A stretch of DNA of 64,000 nt from positions 62,001 to 126,000 of the forward strand of contig CAVYVZ010000009.1 of NCBI GenBank assembly GCA_963772065.1. Reading direction: 5' to 3'. A model generated the notes under the pieces. The model made no database searches, had not been told where the DNA came from, and saw only the letters and a list, made by a program, of their open reading frames with translations. Positions within the stretch are counted from its first letter, which is position 1, and every line of letters begins with the position of its first letter. Made by a program: the position numbers and the translations under genes. Below, in pieces: positions 54,898 through 62,599 of the stretch. Source of the DNA: CAVYVZ01 sp963772065. GTDB lineage: Bacteria; Acidobacteriota; Vicinamibacteria; Vicinamibacterales; UBA2999.

Positions 54898-56089
54898 CGG
54901 TCTCCGGATTCTCCTCGGTCGTGGCGCCGTCGGGGAGGCCGAGCAGGTTGGCCTGCTTCAATACCCGCGGAACCTTGTCGATGCTTTCCACGGCGGGAAT
55001 GTCGGCGCCCGTGGTGACCTCGAGGTCCTTCAGCTTCCGCGCTGCCACGAGCACGCGCGACTCGAAGGATCCCGCCGCCTCGTTGTACGCCTGGACCGCG
55101 CCGTCCAGTCTCTTCCGCACGTCGTCGAACCTCTCGGCAAAGATCGCGAGGCGCTCGTAGAACTGCTTGCCGAGCCGCGCGACCTCGCGGTAGTTGTCGG
55201 CAAGCGCTTCCTGGCGCCACGTGTGCGCAACGGTCGTCAGCAGCGCAATCAGGGTGATCGGGCTCGCCAGCAGCACGCGCTGCCGCAGGCCGTGCTCGAT
55301 CAGGCCGACGTCGCCCTGAAGCGCCGCGCTGAAGAGCGTTTCGCCGGGCAGGAACATCACCACCATCTCCGGTGAGTCGCCAAGCTGCTCCCAATATCCC
55401 TTGTTTCCCAGGCCGTCCATGTGCTCGCGCACCTGCCGGGCATGGGCCTGCAGCTTCGCCGTGCGCGCCTCTTCGTCCGGCATTTCCTGCGCGTCGAGAA
55501 ACGCCTCGAGCGGCGCCTTCGCATCCACGACGATCTTCTTGCCGCCGGGAAGGTGCACGATCAAATCGGGCCGCAGCCGCCCGTTGTCGCCCTGCATGGC
55601 CGGCTGCTCGTCGAAGTCGCACCGGTGCAGCATGCCGGCGATCTCGACGACGCGCCGCAGCTGCATCTCGCCCCAGCGGCCGCGCACCGCGGGCGTGCGA
55701 AGCGCGCGCGACAGCGTGCTGGCCGACTGGCCGAGCGCGGTCACCTGCTCCGTCAGCCGCGTATACGCCTGCAGCCGCTCCTTCTCCACGTCGGCCAGCT
55801 TGCGATCGACCTGCTTGAGCATGCCGAGCATCGGCTCGATCATCCCGTCGATCGCCTTCCGGCGGGCCTCGAGGTCGTGCGCGGCGTCTTTCTGAACGCC
55901 ATTGAACGAAGCCTTCGCAAGGTCGAGGAACGCCGCGTTGTTGGCGTGCAGCGCCTCCGCCGCCACGGCTTTCACCGCGTCGCGCACGTCGACGCGCGCC
56001 TTCTCGAGCAGGTCGCGCATGATCGCGTACACGATCGCCGCCGCACCCAGTGCAGCGGCGGCGGCGATTCCGAGGGTTGTGAAGTCCAT
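54878..56089 (-). CDS. rmuC: DNA recombination protein RmuC
   Basis: The 403-residue protein has one N-terminal membrane segment (MDFTTLGIAAAAALGAAAIV), a coiled coil (residues 40-130) and a C-terminal PD-(D/E)XK-like nuclease domain. The core contains the strands RWGEMQLRRVVEIAGM, RPDLIVHLPGGKKIVVDAKAP with the Asp and Lys of the nuclease motif, and SPEMVVMFLPGE. RmuC limits recombination at inverted repeats in E. coli. The start is one base after the M28 stop. Confidence 0.9.
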   Translation of the reverse strand: MDFTTLGIAAAAALGAAAIVYAIMRDLLEKARVDVRDAVKAVAAEALHANNAAFLDLAKASFNGVQKDAAHDLEARRKAIDGMIEPMLGMLKQVDRKLADVEKERLQAYTRLTEQVTALGQSASTLSRALRTPAVRGRWGEMQLRRVVEIAGMLHRCDFDEQPAMQGDNGRLRPDLIVHLPGGKKIVVDAKAPLEAFLDAQEMPDEEARTAKLQAHARQVREHMDGLGNKGYWEQLGDSPEMVVMFLPGETLFSAALQGDVGLIEHGLRQRVLLASPITLIALLTTVAHTWRQEALADNYREVARLGKQFYERLAIFAERFDDVRKRLDGAVQAYNEAAGSFESRVLVAARKLKDLEVTTGADIPAVESIDKVPRVLKQANLLGLPDGATTEENPETDDLLAS

Positions 56090-57667
56090 CTAGTGCGATG
56101 CCGTGGTGGCGGGTCTTGGAGCGCGTGGCTTCGGCAGCGTCTTCCTCGGCAGCAGCTCGTCGCGGTTCGCCGCATGGTAGACGAACGACGCGATGATCAC
56201 CGCGTTCTTCATCATGTCGGCCGGCTGCACGCGCTCGTAGAGATCCATGTTGGTGTGATGTGAATGTGAGCTGTACTCCACCGGGTCCTGAATGAACTGG
56301 AAGCCGGGCAGCCCCACCTCGTCGAACGCGACGTGGTCGGTCGATCCCGTGCTGCGGATTGCGAGCGTGGTCATCCCCAGGCTGCGAAAGGGCGCCATCC
56401 ACGCCGAGAAGATCGGCCGCACCGCTTCATTGCCTTGCAGATACACGCCGCGGATCGCGCCGGTGCCATTGTCCATGTTGAAGTACGTGGCCAGCTTGCC
56501 ATGCCCCGGTTTGAGCTGCATGGTCTCGGGGTCCGCGAACTGCTGCTTGACGTACGCGCGCGCGCCGAGAAGACCCTGTTCTTCTCCCGTCCACAATGCC
56601 ATCCGCACCGTGCGGCGCATCTTCACGCCAGTGGCTTTCAGAATCCTCATCGCCTCCATCATCGCCGCCGACCCGGCAGCGTTGTCGGTGGCGCCGGTGC
56701 CGGAATGCCACGAATCGAAATGCGCGCCGAGCATCACCACTTCGTCGGCCTTGTCGCTCCCCGGTATCTCGCCGAGGATGTTGAACGAGTCGAGCGTCTC
56801 GTCGTGGAACTGGTTCTGGACGTTCAGCTCGATCTTAACAGGCAGGTTCTTCTCGAGCGTCCGCGCAATGCGGCCGTAGTGTTCGGTGGCGACGACAATC
56901 TGCGGCGGCTGCGCCGCGGCTTTCGCGTCGCGCAGGTCGCGCGGCCCCGACACGAGAATGGCGCCGTGATCGTTGCGGCCGCTGCCGGGCTCCAGCACCG
57001 CCACGACTCCTTCGCGCGCAAAGAACTCCATCCGCCTGCGTGTCTGCTGTTGTGTGCCCTGAAAATTCGGGCGGCCGTCACGCCGTTCGGGGTCGATCTG
57101 CTGGAGCTCCATGCCGGCCAGGTCCTGGTCGCTGAAGCGGCGGCCGGTCGGTTCGAACAGCGGTTTCACGGGAAGCGGCTTGGACGCAAGCACGATCTTG
57201 CCTTTGAGCTTTCCCGTCCATTGCTTGTAGTCGGCCTCGTCCTGGACGACGGCCATCACGGCGTCCGCCGAGACCATCCCGCTCGTTCCAGGCGTCCACG
57301 CCTTCGCGAAGGCAATCATCGGAAACGGCTGCGGCGAGACGACGTTCGCGGTGAACTTCTCGTTCGACCAGCCGCGTCCGAACGGTCCCCAGGTCTCGAG
57401 GCGAACGGCGGAAACGCCCCACGCGGTCAGGCGCTTTGTTGTCCACTCAGCGGCTTTGCGGATGTTGGGCGAGTTCGTCAGGCGCGGACCGTGAATGTCC
57501 GTCAGATAGCCGAGCGTCTCCATCACCTCGGATCGCTGAAGGCCTTCGTCCTTGATCTTGTAGACAGCCTCGAGGTCGACCTGCTCACCAGCCTGCGCCC
57601 ACGCGGCGGCAGACGCGACGGCCAGCATCAGGACGCCGGCGATGCCCGTTAACGTTCGTGTTTTCAC
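56090..57667 (-). CDS. Secreted M28-family zinc aminopeptidase/carboxypeptidase-like protein
   Basis: The product of about 525 residues, from GTG 57667 (AAGGAG six bases upstream), has a signal peptide and a long insertion (residues 130-290, probably a PA domain). The M28 catalytic part has zinc motifs LGAHFDSWHSGTGATDNAAG, LWTGEEQGLLGA and FNMDNGTGA, with final histidines in SSHSHHTNMD. It should trim peptides outside the cytoplasm. The frame is open to 57721 without a good ribosome site. RmuC follows directly. Confidence 0.88.
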   Translation of the reverse strand: MKTRTLTGIAGVLMLAVASAAAWAQAGEQVDLEAVYKIKDEGLQRSEVMETLGYLTDIHGPRLTNSPNIRKAAEWTTKRLTAWGVSAVRLETWGPFGRGWSNEKFTANVVSPQPFPMIAFAKAWTPGTSGMVSADAVMAVVQDEADYKQWTGKLKGKIVLASKPLPVKPLFEPTGRRFSDQDLAGMELQQIDPERRDGRPNFQGTQQQTRRRMEFFAREGVVAVLEPGSGRNDHGAILVSGPRDLRDAKAAAQPPQIVVATEHYGRIARTLEKNLPVKIELNVQNQFHDETLDSFNILGEIPGSDKADEVVMLGAHFDSWHSGTGATDNAAGSAAMMEAMRILKATGVKMRRTVRMALWTGEEQGLLGARAYVKQQFADPETMQLKPGHGKLATYFNMDNGTGAIRGVYLQGNEAVRPIFSAWMAPFRSLGMTTLAIRSTGSTDHVAFDEVGLPGFQFIQDPVEYSSHSHHTNMDLYERVQPADMMKNAVIIASFVYHAANRDELLPRKTLPKPRAPRPATTASH

Positions 57668-57852
57668 GGTCGCTCCTTCAAAAATCGCCATCGCAGTGTA
57701 AGGCATTGATGGCCGGCGCACGAGGGCGCAATAGGCCTGACCGATCTGTAAGACGCCGGCGCCGGCCGTGCCTGCGGTGCTGCGTAACTCGCTGAAGCGG
57801 CGGGCATTGTCCTGCCGGGCTCATCGGTACGGCCGTTGCACCGCGGGGTCAC

Positions 57853-58920
57853 GTGAACTGGGGCTCCGACGCTGCCGCGATCCCGCCGCTCGAGGACGGC
57901 CTAGGCGCGCGCCGTTTCGAGACCGGCGCTTCCGGCGCGAGCCTCGAGGTGCTCGACGTCTCGCCCGTGCTCGCCGCGAACGGCGAATTCGAGGCGGCGG
58001 TCCGCGCTCGAGCCGAGCGCCTGTCGGTGGCACCGATCGAAGGCATTGCCGCCGTACATCGCGTGGAGCGCGCGGGCGCCAGGCTTCGCGTCGTCTCGGA
58101 GCACGTCGAGGGGCTCCGGCTCCCCGATTTTCTCCGCGAGGCGATCAAGAACAACATTCCGTTGTCTCAGCCTGCGGCGCTGGAGCTGGCGGGCCGCCTG
58201 CTCCGCGTGGTCGCCGGGCTGCATCAGGCGCCTGGGATGTCGCATGGCGCCATCACGGCGTCGCACGTCGTGATCAGGCGCGATGGCGCGGTGGTGTTGA
58301 CCGATGCCGCCTTCGGACCCGCGCTCGAAACGCTGCAGCGAAATCGCGAGCAGCTCTGGCGCGAGTTCCGGCTCGCGCTGCCGGCGTCAGCGAGCCTTCC
58401 ACGATTCGATCAGCGCGCCGATGTGGCGCAGCTGGGCGCGACGGTTCTCGCGATTGCGCTCGGCCGGCCGCTGCGCGAGAGCGAGTATCCACGATCGATC
58501 AACGCGGCGGTGTTTGCGGCCACGCTGGCGGCACGTCACGGAGAGTCGGGCACCTCGGCATCGGCGCTTCGCATGTGGCTCCAGGAAGCGCTGCACCTCC
58601 ATCCCCGCGCCAGCTTTGCTTCGGCCGTCGACGCTCAGAAGGCGTATCACGAGACGCTGGGGCGCGTGTCGTCGCGCCGCGGCGGAGTGGACGCGTTCGA
58701 ATCGTCGGTGTGCCGGATCTTCGGCGACACGCCGGCTTCGGCTGAAGTGGCCGAGCTCGCCGCCGCATGGTCACACCCTGCCGTCATCCATCACGTGCCG
58801 CAGCCTGTTGCTCCCACGCAGCCAGTTGCGCGCACACCTCTGCCGCCCCCTCCGCGCGACGAGAGAAGCGCGCTCGGCTCGATCCTCCGCTACGTCGTCC
58901 CGCTGTTCCGAGCGACCTGA
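57853..58920 (+). CDS. Pseudokinase-like protein
   Basis: The 355-residue protein reads from a GTG and has the layout of a Ser/Thr kinase catalytic domain in which the active residues are changed. The expected HRDLKPxN loop appears as HGAITASHVVIRRDG, so the HRD motif is HGA. The DFG region is VLTDAAFG. A hydrophobic ATP-site core and a C-terminal hydrophobic segment are present. It therefore looks like a catalytically dead kinase, perhaps a scaffold. I cannot exclude an unrelated fold; the alignment is by eye. It has no close operon partner. Confidence 0.55.
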   Translation: MNWGSDAAAIPPLEDGLGARRFETGASGASLEVLDVSPVLAANGEFEAAVRARAERLSVAPIEGIAAVHRVERAGARLRVVSEHVEGLRLPDFLREAIKNNIPLSQPAALELAGRLLRVVAGLHQAPGMSHGAITASHVVIRRDGAVVLTDAAFGPALETLQRNREQLWREFRLALPASASLPRFDQRADVAQLGATVLAIALGRPLRESEYPRSINAAVFAATLAARHGESGTSASALRMWLQEALHLHPRASFASAVDAQKAYHETLGRVSSRRGGVDAFESSVCRIFGDTPASAEVAELAAAWSHPAVIHHVPQPVAPTQPVARTPLPPPPRDERSALGSILRYVVPLFRAT

Positions 58921-58938
58921 GGCTGATACCTGAGCCAG

Positions 58939-58983
58939 CGCTCGCCCCGAGCCCTCGCCCCGAGCCCTCGCCCCGAGCCCCTC
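58939..58983. repeat. Tandem 13-bp repeat (GCCCTCGCCCCGA)
   Basis: The unit GCCCTCGCCCCGA is repeated about three and a half times between the pseudokinase-like and DinB-like genes. It is too short to encode anything and has no clear regulatory meaning. Confidence 0.7.
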
Positions 58984-59062
58984 GATCCTCGCCCCTTCTT
59001 GTTGGTAGTATCCAGACCCATCCGTCGGGCCATGCGTCTGACGGTTTGAAAGGAGCGGTCTC

Positions 59063-59633
59063 ATGAAGCATGTATGGCGGCTAGCGCTGCTGGCGAGCCT
59101 CGCGGCGACCCCGGCGGCGGCTCAGGCTCAGGAGGCGTCAGCCGATCCGTTGACCGGAGCGCTGAAGCGGCAGTTCGATAACGTGTCGCGCAACGTCAAG
59201 GAAGCAGCGGAAAAGATGCCCGAGGACAAGTTCACGTACCAGGCGACGAAGGACGTGCGCACCTTCGGCGGTTTCGTCGGCCACGTCGCCGCCTCGCAGT
59301 ACAACGGCTGTTCGCGGGCGAAGGGCGAACCGAACCCCAACAAGGAAGACCTCGAGAAGCTGACGGGCAAAGCGGCTCTCGTGAAAGCCATCACGGCATC
59401 CAACGAGGTACTGCGCGTCAGTCTTCAGCGGGGCGAACGACAAGTGGATACTCGAGACGATCGCTCAGGGACAGGCGCCAAACCAGTTGCAGGTGCCACG
59501 CGCCGCGATTCTTGCGGGCACGACGAGCCACTCGAACGAGCACTACGGTAACCTCGTCACGTACATGCGCCTCAACAACCTCGTGCCGCCGTCCACCGAG
59601 CGCGCGCAGGCACCGCGCAAGCCAACCCCATAG
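59063..59633 (+). CDS. Secreted DinB-like protein, frameshifted
   Basis: The protein of about 189 residues has a signal peptide (MKHVWRLALLASLAATPAAA) and a DinB-like bundle. The first helix has LTGALKRQFDNVSRNVKEAA and the next part TFGGFVGHVAASQYNGCS with one histidine. The frame breaks near 59414, where one extra base stands after ASNEVL. The rest reads FSGANDKWILETIAQ and then HSNEHYGNLVTYMRLNN, with the last histidines of the DinB fold, and ends at 59631. GGAG is seen before the ATG at 59063. Confidence 0.75.
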
Positions 59634-59635
59634 CG

Positions 59636-60862
59636 ATGCGCGCGATGAGGATGCCGCGTCTCATACTCATCGCGCTGTTCATGTCGGGAGCGGCAGCGTG
59701 TCGCGACAGCGCGCCGCCGCCCCTGCCCGCTTCGACCGGCACGGACATCTTTCTCGAGCCGGATACTGAATTCATTCGTGGCGTCGTGCCGCAGCGCACG
59801 ACGCTCGACGTGCTGCTGCGATCCCATGGCCTGGCGGCGCACGCCGTGCAACGAGTGGTTGCCGCAGCGCACACCGTGTTCGACCCGCGGCGTCTGCGTG
59901 CGACGCAGCCGTTCTCGCTGCTGCGCACGCTCGAGGGCGAGATCCGCGAGTTCGAGTACCAGGTCGACAACGAGATGTTCCTTCGCGTCGCGCGGACCGG
60001 GGAGCAGATCCTCGCGGCGCTCGTGCCGATTCCCAGGCAGCGGCACGACGCCGTCGTCGGAGGCGCCATCACCAGCGCGGTACCGTCGCTGTTCCAGGCA
60101 ATGGAGGCGGCGGGCGAAGGGCCGGATCTCTCCATCGCGCTCGCCGAGATCTTTTCGGGCGAGATCGACTTCAACACGGAGCTGCAGCCCGGCGATCGAT
60201 TCGGCCTCGCGTTCGAGAAGTTCACGCGCGACGAGCGTCCGGCGACATACGGCGAGGTGGCGGCCGCCGAATTCCAGAACGACGGCCGCGTGCTGCGCGC
60301 GATCCGCTTCACGCCGCCCGGAGGCAGGCCCGGGTACTACGACGAACAAGGCCGGTCGCTGCGCCGGTTCTTTCTGCGCTCGCCGCTGAAGTTCGAGCCG
60401 CGTATCACGTCGGGCTTTTCGCGCAGGCGCTTTCATCCGGTGCTGCACACGTATCGCGCGCACCTCGGCGTCGACTACGGTGCGCCGACCGGTGCGCCCG
60501 TGGTGGCGGTGTCGTCAGGAACGGTTGTTGGCGCGACGTTCGATCGGGCCAATGGCAGGATGGTTCGGCTCCGCCACGCGGGCGGCTACGAGACGTACTA
60601 TCTCCACCTGTCCGCATTCGGCTCCGGCGTCCGCGCTGGAGCGCATGTCTCGCAGGGGCAGATCATCGGCCGCGTCGGTTCGACAGGACTGGCGAGCGGC
60701 CCGCACCTCGATTACCGCCTTCGGAAGAACGGTACATTCGTGAATCCGCTCGCCGAGCATCGCCGGATGCCGCCCGGAGAGCCGATTCCCGCCGCCGCGA
60801 TGGCAGCCTTCGAGGGCACCCGTGCGGCGGCGCTTGCGCGGCTTCGACCCGCAATGAATTGA
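59636..60862 (+). CDS. M23-family (LytM) peptidoglycan peptidase lipoprotein
   Basis: The 408-residue protein has a lipobox (SGAAAC, residues 17-22), then a LysM-free linker with OapA-like segments, and a C-terminal M23 domain. The domain's first zinc ligands are in HTYRAHLGVDYGAPTGAPV. The second site reads GPHLDYRLRKNG, where the usual HxH has Asp in place of the second His. That variant is seen in a sizable subgroup, so activity is uncertain. It should cleave cross-links in peptidoglycan. It starts two bases after the DinB-like stop. Confidence 0.88.
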   Translation: MRAMRMPRLILIALFMSGAAACRDSAPPPLPASTGTDIFLEPDTEFIRGVVPQRTTLDVLLRSHGLAAHAVQRVVAAAHTVFDPRRLRATQPFSLLRTLEGEIREFEYQVDNEMFLRVARTGEQILAALVPIPRQRHDAVVGGAITSAVPSLFQAMEAAGEGPDLSIALAEIFSGEIDFNTELQPGDRFGLAFEKFTRDERPATYGEVAAAEFQNDGRVLRAIRFTPPGGRPGYYDEQGRSLRRFFLRSPLKFEPRITSGFSRRRFHPVLHTYRAHLGVDYGAPTGAPVVAVSSGTVVGATFDRANGRMVRLRHAGGYETYYLHLSAFGSGVRAGAHVSQGQIIGRVGSTGLASGPHLDYRLRKNGTFVNPLAEHRRMPPGEPIPAAAMAAFEGTRAAALARLRPAMN

Positions 60863-60954
60863 GTCGCAGCCGACGGCCTGACTGGCTGGGCTCTTGCACC
60901 TGTCGCGCGACAGAAACAGCTCGACCGAGCTGGAATTCGCGATGGAGCTCGACC

Positions 60955-61602
60955 ATGTCCACTCGTGCAAACGTCTTCGCAGTCCTGATTTCCACCTGCA
61001 TCTTTGCGGCGTGCAGTAGTCCCCCCACCGCCGAGATGGACGCCGCCCGCAGCTCGCTGGCGAGTGCGACGCAAGCAGATGCCGGCAAACACGCATCTCA
61101 ATCTCTCAAGGAGGCGGAAGCGGCGCAAGCGGCGCTCGACGCCGAGCTGAGAGCGCAGGACGCGAAATGGATAAAGTCCTACGGTCGCGCCCGCGAGCTG
61201 GCTGTCGCCGCAAAAGCAGCCGCCGACAAGGCGGCAACCGACGCGGCGAGCAGCCGAGAACGCGCCGAGGTGGCCGCCAGAGAGAAAGCCGCGGCACGCG
61301 CGAAGCTGGCACGCGCGCCGATTCGGGTTGGCGGTCAGATCAGGCCGCCCGTCAAGATCAAGGATGTGACGCCCGTGTACCCGGCCGTGGCACGGTCCGC
61401 GCGCGTAGAGGGTGAAGTGGTGATCGAGGCGACGGTCGGCGAAGACGGCAAGGTCGCCGACGCGCGGGTCGTGAAGTCCATTCCGCTGCTCGACCAAGCC
61501 GCGCTCGACGCGGTCAAGCAGTGGGAATATCAACCGCCGCTGCTCAACGGCGTGCCGACTCCCGTCGTGGTGACCGTCACGATCAATTTCACCAGGCCGT
61601 AA
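60955..61602 (+). CDS. Lipoprotein with coiled coil and TonB C-terminal domain
   Basis: The product of about 215 residues has a lipobox (IFAAC, residues 13-17), an alanine-rich helical region (residues 30-120, with KSYGRARELAVAAKAAADK) and a TonB C-terminal domain (residues 130-215). The domain includes VTPVYPAVARSARVEGEVV and ALDAVKQWEYQPPLLNG. The ATG at 60955 is chosen for the lipobox and GGAG at 60943; the frame extends to 60859. A lipid-anchored TonB domain without a membrane helix is unusual, and its role in receptor energisation is not clear. Confidence 0.8.
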   Translation: MSTRANVFAVLISTCIFAACSSPPTAEMDAARSSLASATQADAGKHASQSLKEAEAAQAALDAELRAQDAKWIKSYGRARELAVAAKAAADKAATDAASSRERAEVAAREKAAARAKLARAPIRVGGQIRPPVKIKDVTPVYPAVARSARVEGEVVIEATVGEDGKVADARVVKSIPLLDQAALDAVKQWEYQPPLLNGVPTPVVVTVTINFTRP

Positions 61603-61606
61603 AGAT

Positions 61607-61653
61607 ATAGCAATTGACATATTGCAGTCGCTGCAATATAGATCAATTGCTAT
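61607..61653 (+). promoter_or_regulatory. Palindromic sigma70 promoter/operator of the chrB gene
   Basis: A near-perfect palindrome runs from ATAGCAATTGA (61607) to TCAATTGCTAT (61653) around a TCG centre at 61628-61630. It contains TTGACA (61614-61619) and TATAGA (61637-61642) with exactly 17 bases between them. The expected transcript start, near 61649, is only about three bases before the ATG at 61652, so the mRNA may be leaderless. The dyad covers the whole core promoter, which suits an autoregulatory operator. Confidence 0.75.
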
Positions 61654-62599
61654 GTCATCTCTAGCCGGCAGCTGGCTGCTGCTGGTTCATCAAATTCCGC
61701 CCAAGCCGGCCTACCTGCGCGCCAAGGTGATGCGTCGCCTGGTGCAATTGGGCGCGATTCCACTCAAGAAATCGGCTTATCTGCTGCCTGCGGGCGATGG
61801 GCCGCTCGAGGACTTCGAGTGGCTGCGCCGCGAAATCGTCGAGCAGGGTGGCGATGCCTGGATTCTCCAGGGCGGGCTGCGCGCGGGAATGACCGACGAG
61901 GAGGCGCGCGAGGCGTTCCGGCGCGTCCGGGCCGAAGAGTTCGCTGCGCTCACTGAACAGGCACGCGGACTCCTCGACCGGGCGCGCGGCGCGGAGCCGG
62001 ACCGGGACGCGCTCACCACCGAATGGCGAAAGCTCGGCCGGCGCGTCGAGGCGGCAGCGCGCCTCGATTTTTTCGACGCGCCCGGTCGCGAAGAGCTGGA
62101 GGTATTGATGGAGACCATCGATCGCACGCTGAATCCTCAGACGCCGGTCCGGTCATCGGGCGAGGCGCTACGCGGCCGCACGTGGATGACGCGGCGCGGG
62201 GTGAAAGTCGATCGCATCTCGTCGGCGTGGCTGATTCGCAGGTTCATCGATCCTGCGGCCACGTTCGTGTTTGCCGATCCCAATGGCGGGCCGGCGCCCT
62301 CCGACGTGGTGCGGTTCGACATGTTCGAGGGCGAGTTCACGCACGACGGAGACCTCTGCACGTTCGAGGTGCTCCTCCGTGCCTCGGCGCGCGCCGACGA
62401 TCCCGGGCTCCAGGCGATCTCGCAGGTCGTTCACGATCTCGATCTCAAGGACGATCGATATCAGCGGCCCGAGACCTCGGGCGTCGCCGCACTGATCCAG
62501 GGCATCACCGCGCGCCACGCAGACGACGAACGGCGACTTGCCGAAGGCGCGACGCTGCTCGATGCGCTGTACGCCGGTTTCACAGGAGCCGCCGCATGA
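61652..62599 (+). CDS. chrB: Chromate resistance regulator/accessory protein ChrB
   Basis: The protein has about 315 residues from ATG 61652 and the two parts of ChrB. The N-terminal region has LAGSWLLLVHQIPPKPAYLR and SAYLLPAG. The C-terminal region has TWMTRRGVKVDRISSAWLIR and RRFIDPAATFVFADPN, characteristic of ChrB. In other bacteria ChrB responds to chromate and controls the chrBA operon. No chrA efflux gene is seen here, but the window ends soon after. The start fits a leaderless mRNA from the palindromic promoter. The next gene overlaps it by four bases. Confidence 0.88.
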   Translation: MSSLAGSWLLLVHQIPPKPAYLRAKVMRRLVQLGAIPLKKSAYLLPAGDGPLEDFEWLRREIVEQGGDAWILQGGLRAGMTDEEAREAFRRVRAEEFAALTEQARGLLDRARGAEPDRDALTTEWRKLGRRVEAAARLDFFDAPGREELEVLMETIDRTLNPQTPVRSSGEALRGRTWMTRRGVKVDRISSAWLIRRFIDPAATFVFADPNGGPAPSDVVRFDMFEGEFTHDGDLCTFEVLLRASARADDPGLQAISQVVHDLDLKDDRYQRPETSGVAALIQGITARHADDERRLAEGATLLDALYAGFTGAAA

